A DNA stretch of 64,000 bases from Aphelocoma coerulescens (taxonomy: Eukaryota; Chordata; Aves; Passeriformes; Corvidae): positions 31,133,001-31,197,000 of the forward strand of contig NC_091013.1 in assembly GCF_041296385.1 (NCBI RefSeq), written 5' to 3'. Within the stretch, counting starts at the first letter, position 1, and every line of letters starts with the position of its first letter. This document shows, piece by piece, positions 57,965-64,000 of the stretch. Both the position numbers and the translations under genes were made by a program. The notes below the pieces were generated by a model that saw only the letters and a program-made list of their open reading frames with translations, did not search any database and was not told where the DNA came from.

Positions 57965-60900
57965 CCACTTGCATGCAACTTATTCTTTGGCAAACGGTGC
58001 TAGCAAGCCAGCGAGCGTCGTTTTAATTATGTGCATGTCTGTGAACAGTATATTTGTTACTGCACAGGAACATTCTGCTGCTGTAACAACTACAGCACCT
58101 TATATCACGCTCATGAAGGATGCTGCAGACCATCCTGCAATCCTTATCGTGAGTGATAGACATGCTCTGCCAGTCTCTGTCACCCAAGGGTAATCGCAAT
58201 ACATAAGGCAACCTTTCAAATAAAATATTAATGGGGCACTTTTTTGTGATTTCCCATCTTTTTCATAATGATGCCCACTGGATATCTGTTCAATTGGTGC
58301 CTTGCCTTCTCTTACTTTACAAATTCTTGATGATTAAGAAAAATTAATCCTGTTAGACACAAACCAAGAGGGAGACCCCTGTGCACCTGTATGGTAGAGG
58401 ACAGCTGCTGCTTAGCAGATGTAGGTTAGTGTCAGAGGATGAGTGGTGTCAGTAGATGTACAGGGGGGGAGAGGGATGGGGTGTACATGTATACCTGATA
58501 GGGGGTATTAACCCAAAAATAAGGGGAATCTGCTTGGTGATTTACAGGGCCCCTTTCTGACACCCCTGAGAAGGGCCTCCTGGGAGATCTGGCCCCGTGC
58601 TGTGTTTCTGCAACCTCCAGAAACACTGTCTGGAGGATGGTGGGGAGGGACACTCTCTCTCCTTGAGGCCTTATGGAAAAACTCATCCTTCTCTGCACTT
58701 CATCTGGCTTGCAAGATAAAGCTAACTCTGCATTGTGCCATGGAGCCAGCTCCATTACTTGTGATACAATCCATGCTAGGGGAATGTTCTACGGGGAGGA
58801 ATATCATCATATTTGGAAAAACAACTTCAGAATTGCATGATTCCAGAAAAAAAGACAGTGTCAATATCCCATCTCCGAGTTAGCAAAGTTTTATCATGTA
58901 CCTTTGGAGGAAAAAACAGTTAATGTATCAGGAGAAGCATAATAACGCAAAATCAGTCAGCACAAGCACAGAGGCACCGAGAAAGTGCAGTGTCCTCCTC
59001 TGAATGCAGCCTCAGCTTACACGGTTAAATAAATGCGGATGTGACTGTACAGCGCACCCACGTGTGGTGCTGTGGTTTGAGCTACTTAGGAAGACAGGGC
59101 TGGAAGAGCTGCCTAGGTCATTATCTGCAGTTCTCTGCAATTGCATACGCCCATGTATGTTTATGTGCATCCCTGTGCATGGCAAGCATAAAATCTGCAC
59201 ACCTGCAAAGTAACCTGCACTTAGAGAAACATTTTCTGTCTCCTAGGAAAGAGAGGCTCTAGTTGAACCAGACAACAAAACTTCTACATTTACTAATAAA
59301 ACTGACAAACTGATTTATGGCTGTTTTTCTTGCTGTGATTTGTTGACAGATTGTTCTTTATGCAAAAATTACCAAGGTTTAAATCTGTATCATATGGCCT
59401 CTAATTCAGCTGACAATATGTTACCAATTAAATTCCGCTTAAGCTATCATCAACTAGCAAACCACAGACTGTGTTAAAGAGAATGACAGTCAGATAGCCA
59501 GTAAAATAATTTGTGCCATTAATCTGAAGGCTGGCCTATAAAGGAGGGACATTAAGTAACTATATGAATGATAAAAAGAGATTTTTTTTGTAGTGAAAAT
59601 GAAACTGCTGCTGTTTTTTTTAATGTAATGCATCTCCTGTTGGAGAAAAAGAGATGGATTCCTGTCCTTGGCATCCCATACTGTTCTGCCATGCAGAAGG
59701 AGAGGCACAGCAGGGTCAGTGGTTAGTGGGAGGAGTATTAATGAAACTTTACTATTTGCCCTTTAATTTGATCTTAAATTACCAGTTCTGGCCCTTGCTC
59801 TTCTAGATTGTTTATACTTGTAGGAAGAGAATGCATTTTCTGCCAGGAAAACTGTAGATCCTGTGGTAAAAAAGAAGGTGTTTCTAAATTAGTTTAATTT
59901 CCCCACATAAATTTCTCTTTCCCTAAGGTGAAAAAACAGCTCAGCACACAGAATGACATTGAACATCATAAAGAAGAATACAGGTCCTCCCTCCCAATAC
60001 TGACCTTGGCAGCACATGGAAGTGGGTAGGGCCCTGATAACCTTTCTTTGCAAATTCACGTAGGCAACCTCACCTGAGAAAGACATATTTTAAATGTTGC
60101 TGTGAGATAAAAAAAAAGAAGGTGCTTTTCTGAGCAGCCATTAGCTGGGTTTGTTCCAGGAGAGGTGAGAACTTCCTCAGAGCCAGAGCTCTGCAGTGTA
60201 AGTGGGCTGAGATTCGCTTAGGCAGTGGAGGTGGCCTGATCTGTTTTCTTGGCTTAAACACTAGTGCCAAAGCCCAGGGTTTAAACAGTATGGTGGAAGC
60301 TCGTCTGTGAATGCTGCATTGTACAGAGCTCCCTGCTGTGAGTATTATCTACCTCTTTATCTCAGCTTTAATGTTGCAGTTGAGTATTAAGTGTATGTGT
60401 GCTCTGGAGAATGGGTAGTAATCTTTGTTTAGAAAATAGAGCCTATCACTATTAACCCTAGTGAATTGAAATTTTACTCCTTTCCCCACTATATCATCAC
60501 TGCAGTCATTATTTACTTAAGAGCTTTTTAATGGTTTACTGTCTGTACTGATGACTGCAGTGTCCTAGGCAGGTACTAGGATTTGGGGACTAGGATTTTG
60601 GGATCTCATTGTGAGGTATCTCTAATGAATGCCTGAACTCCCTTTCATTTCTGAATGCTGCAATATAATAACATGAGCCAAAAAAAACCCACTGAGAAGC
60701 AACTAAAATCATAACACTTTCAAAAATACAAATATCCCTCTTACTGAAGATTACAATGTAAATCAGGCATCTATTATTTCTGTGTCAGTATAATAATTTA
60801 AAAAGAATTTGCACATGATAAGAGGCATCCTCTAAGGATGACAAATTAGGCATAATAAAACAGTTAGAAGAGAACATAAATAAGAAGGCATTTGGGGCAA

Positions 60901-63900
60901 ATCCTCTTCTTCCTCTGCAGTCACACAAATAAACAGTTTGGGGGGATACACTTCTCTGCTTGCAAAATGATAGCCAGTCCCCGAGGCTCTTACAAATCCC
61001 ATCAAGTCTCTTGTCCCAGCTGTCCTCGACAAAAAGGAAGGAGGGGAGCAGCAAAGTCTTTGGTTCTTGCCTTGCATCATGACTTTGTGGTCACAAATGT
61101 GAAGATTATACTGCTATCTCACACCTCTCCATCGTGGACAGCTGTGCCTTCTCTACAGGTAGCTGAGACAGAAAGACCCAGGGCAGAAGAGGCTGCCCCT
61201 CTAGTCATCCCACCAATACAATGGTTATACATAAACCCAGATCTACATATCTGTAATGTCTATATGCATTTCTGTAAGGTCTTCATCAGCTCTTGTCCGT
61301 ACAAGAAGAGCAGGAATATTCTGGTGTAACTCAGTTGAACTACTTCGTGTGTGCTCCTGCATGAACTAAGAGTCAGTCCCTGTGATACTCAGTATTAACT
61401 CCTTCATTTTATCAGCATTGTCAGGATTTAATGTTTTTCCTGGTTTTTAATCTTGCCTGGGCATCTGGGTGTGGTGCTGGAGAAAAAGGCAGTCCTGCAA
61501 CAGCAGGAGAACCTCTTGCTGACAGCTCTGCTGTGTAGTACATTTGTCAGTGTTTTCTGCTGCTCTGCCATCTCATTCAGATTTTTTCTGGCTTATTTCA
61601 TAGCTTGCCCTGCAGTCCATGTGGGAATGCAGATCACTTCTGCTGAAGGAGATAGTCATGAGGGATGCCACACCAGGAGCAAAGATAGTTTTATCCTCTC
61701 CATTTGCTCTTTGAGAAGCTGGCACTGCAGAAGCCCCGTGAGCCTCAGGTCTCTGCAGCCCTACTCTACCAAGTCTGGCAGACTGCATGTTGCCTCCAGA
61801 TTTCTGTATCTTAACCACTGGGTGTGCAGGATTTAAGACCCAGGATCCTACTGCTTGGATTCCCTCTCACCCTCCAATTTCCCCTCCCACAGACAAACTC
61901 CACCTCATTTACAGGAGAGGAAAGAAGAAAAGTCACCTCATTTCAGTGCAGTGTTTTATTATAAGAAGGACAGGATGGAGAAGTCATAGACCACTTCCTC
62001 CAAGATCTGGGTGCTCACCTGGGGATCATGAGCAGCTGACGTAAGTCATGGTAGACTTTGCTGTAAATCAGCAGATCCTGGCCCTGGATTTAGCCATAAT
62101 GGTCCCTCTGCTGACCAGTGTCTCAGCATAGCATGGGCCAGGCATAGCCCCCCCACTCTGGCTCAGGAGAGGAATGTGCCTTTCACACTGCTGCTGCAGG
62201 GATATATATAAACCCTAATGGGAACCTCTCTCCTTGGCTGTTGCACTCCATGCAAGTGGCTCTGCTTGTTGTAGCAGAGATTGCCATGGCTCTTCCTGCT
62301 CAGGTCACCAAGCAGATGGAAGTGGCTTTTCATAAGCTGGGTTGATAGTGGTCAGTATTAAAATTTAATTTGAATACTTGGGAATACAAGACTGCCACCA
62401 CTCACTGTGATTATGGAGTAACAATATAAATTAGAAAAGCTTCATTAATATCTTGCTGTCTTCCATTGTAGCTTTTTTTACTCCTTGCTTGATTTTTCAG
62501 ATGAAACTAGATTTGTTCAGAGGCTCTCTGATAGTGAATGCATGTTTTAGTTAGACATAATGAAGAGCAGGCTGCATGATGCTTCACAAGATTTCCCTTC
62601 CAGCTCTACCAGCAAACAACAGAGATAACCACTGCATCCCAGATTTCCATGCTATGTTTCTTTCTGGGCCTGGTCTAACTTGTACTCAAGCTAGTTCAGA
62701 AATTTTCACTGATTTTCATGGACTTTGGACTCATCTCTTTTAAGAGAAATAAGGTAATTTATATCAGAAATGCACACTTACCTACTGGCATCTAAGGTGC
62801 ATGTGGACACAGGAAGAGTATAGGGAAAACAGAATCTCCACCATCAAACAGTGGCACCATCTAGTCCCCAGTTACTGTCTTTGATACATTTCCTAATTTC
62901 TGCAGTGATTTAACATTAGAGCTGGTCCAGCTCATTGAAGCAAATTTATATGCAAGAGCACTATTTTAATCTTAGACTTAAAATAATTTTAATTAATAAT
63001 AGCTTCCTCTTCTAGTCTGTCAACATACCTCCACCTCTTGGCTTTTTAAGAAATACGGTAAATATAGAAATAAAAGTATTAAATTATTACCAGGCAACCA
63101 GAACTAGGAAAACATCAGAACTGTCAAGTCTAGAGATGTGAAAAATGACCTAGACTTTTCAATTCCGACCTGTCTCCTCAACACAACTCTACCTGGTTCC
63201 ATCTTATTTAAGACTTGCTAATTTGACTAAATATTGAAATGAAATAATGATAATACTATAATAGACCATCTCATCCTTTATTCCTTCAGTCACTCAGGTG
63301 CCAGGTTTCTTTCTCAACATGCAACTGCTAACAAATATCACCTTCATGACTTTGCCCGCGGTGTTTATCCTGCTGCTACTATAATTTTGCTTCCTCTTTG
63401 CAGGAGACAGCTGCTCTACATGGGTAGCTCTTCTGCAGCACGGTAAGACATTATCAAAAAGCTTATTGCTGATGCTAATGGAACTGGTCTAGCTGCTGAC
63501 ACAGAACATATGGCTTTACTGGATTTCAGTTCCAAAATGCTGACCCCCTCTTTCAGAAGAAAGGAGCATGGTGATCTGGAGGACGCGGCTCAGCCATATC
63601 CTCACTGTAGGAGACTGAGAGATGTATGGGCTATTTCACCCCCATTGGCTTGGAAGGGAAAGTTAGCATGCTTACACTTCCCTCATCCAATTTAAAGAAA
63701 ACGAACCAAAAATGTTGTGTTCAGAAACCATCATGCTGGTACCAATAGGGTTAAAATTTCTCCAGCAGTGTGCCTTTTGGAGGTTTGGAATTTTTTGCTA
63801 TTACTTGGATAAAAAAATTGATAAAGATAAGACATGCAGTTTTCTTTTTCTAAGGCTGTACTCATTTAATGGTTAAACTTGAAAAGGGGATACTAGAAGC

Positions 63901-64000
63901 ATCCTGAATACACTTTAAATGAGTTTAAAATTCCAGTTGCTTATAGCTTATGAAAAAAGTGTCTTGAACCAAACGGTCTCAGTGGGGTGATGCATGAGCA
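57965..64000. other. Intergenic, no gene recognised
   Basis: About 6 kb with no identified exon or transposon. It includes open frames of up to 145 codons (60892-61329, + strand) without recognisable similarity and a palindromic TGACGTAAGTCA near 62037. Confidence 0.5.

Noticed and set aside
58430..58800. Possible LTR, from purine-rich and C-rich blocks and TGT-type words
   Set aside because: No TATA, poly(A) signal or target duplication could be defined at any candidate ends.
59080..59140. Weak CR1-tail resemblance (ggctggaagagctgcctagg)
   Set aside because: Only a few words match and the diagnostic terminal repeat is absent.
60892..61329. 145-codon open frame on the + strand
   Set aside because: Composition is not protein-like in a consistent way and no motif is recognisable; likely chance.

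Overview
This window is nuclear DNA from a bird. The evidence is vertebrate exon-intron structure, several CR1 LINE fragments that keep the CR1 3' end, and two solo retroviral LTRs of kinds I recall as common in neoavian genomes, songbirds especially. That last point is from memory and unchecked. There is no sign of operons, CRISPR or any other prokaryotic feature.

Positions 577-9192 hold the last seven coding exons, all on the + strand, of a LONRF gene, best matched to LONRF2. They encode about 321 residues: the second RING finger (C3HC4), a linker, and a complete LON substrate-binding domain ending at a TAA stop. All splice sites are GT-AG and the phases join without a break. The first RING and TPR exons lie upstream of the window. 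A long 3' UTR probably follows, with a good AATAAA at 12892.

From about 12.9 kb to the end (51 kb) I find no coding exon I can name. In human the next gene downstream of LONRF2, in the same orientation, is AFF3. This stretch is therefore plausibly the LONRF2-AFF3 intergenic region, possibly with non-coding AFF3 leader exons. I did not see the AFF3 coding start. The identifiable parts are CR1 fragments (18.5, 23.1, 25.9, 33.0, 46.4 and 53.2 kb), an ERVK-like solo LTR (19183-19774) with a 6-bp target duplication, an ERVL-like solo LTR (45759-46249) with a perfect 5-bp target duplication, a decayed 5S-rRNA-like piece at 48.55 kb, small CpG clusters at 17.5 and 38.6 kb, simple repeats and G-rich runs.

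I found no convincing new multi-gene system. The observations most worth checking are a candidate leader exon with a strong donor and acidic, coding-like content (51432-51624), the CpG cluster with an inverted GTGCACGC/GCGTGCAC pair (38548-38577), the POU-like composite site at 57951, and the 5S-like element.
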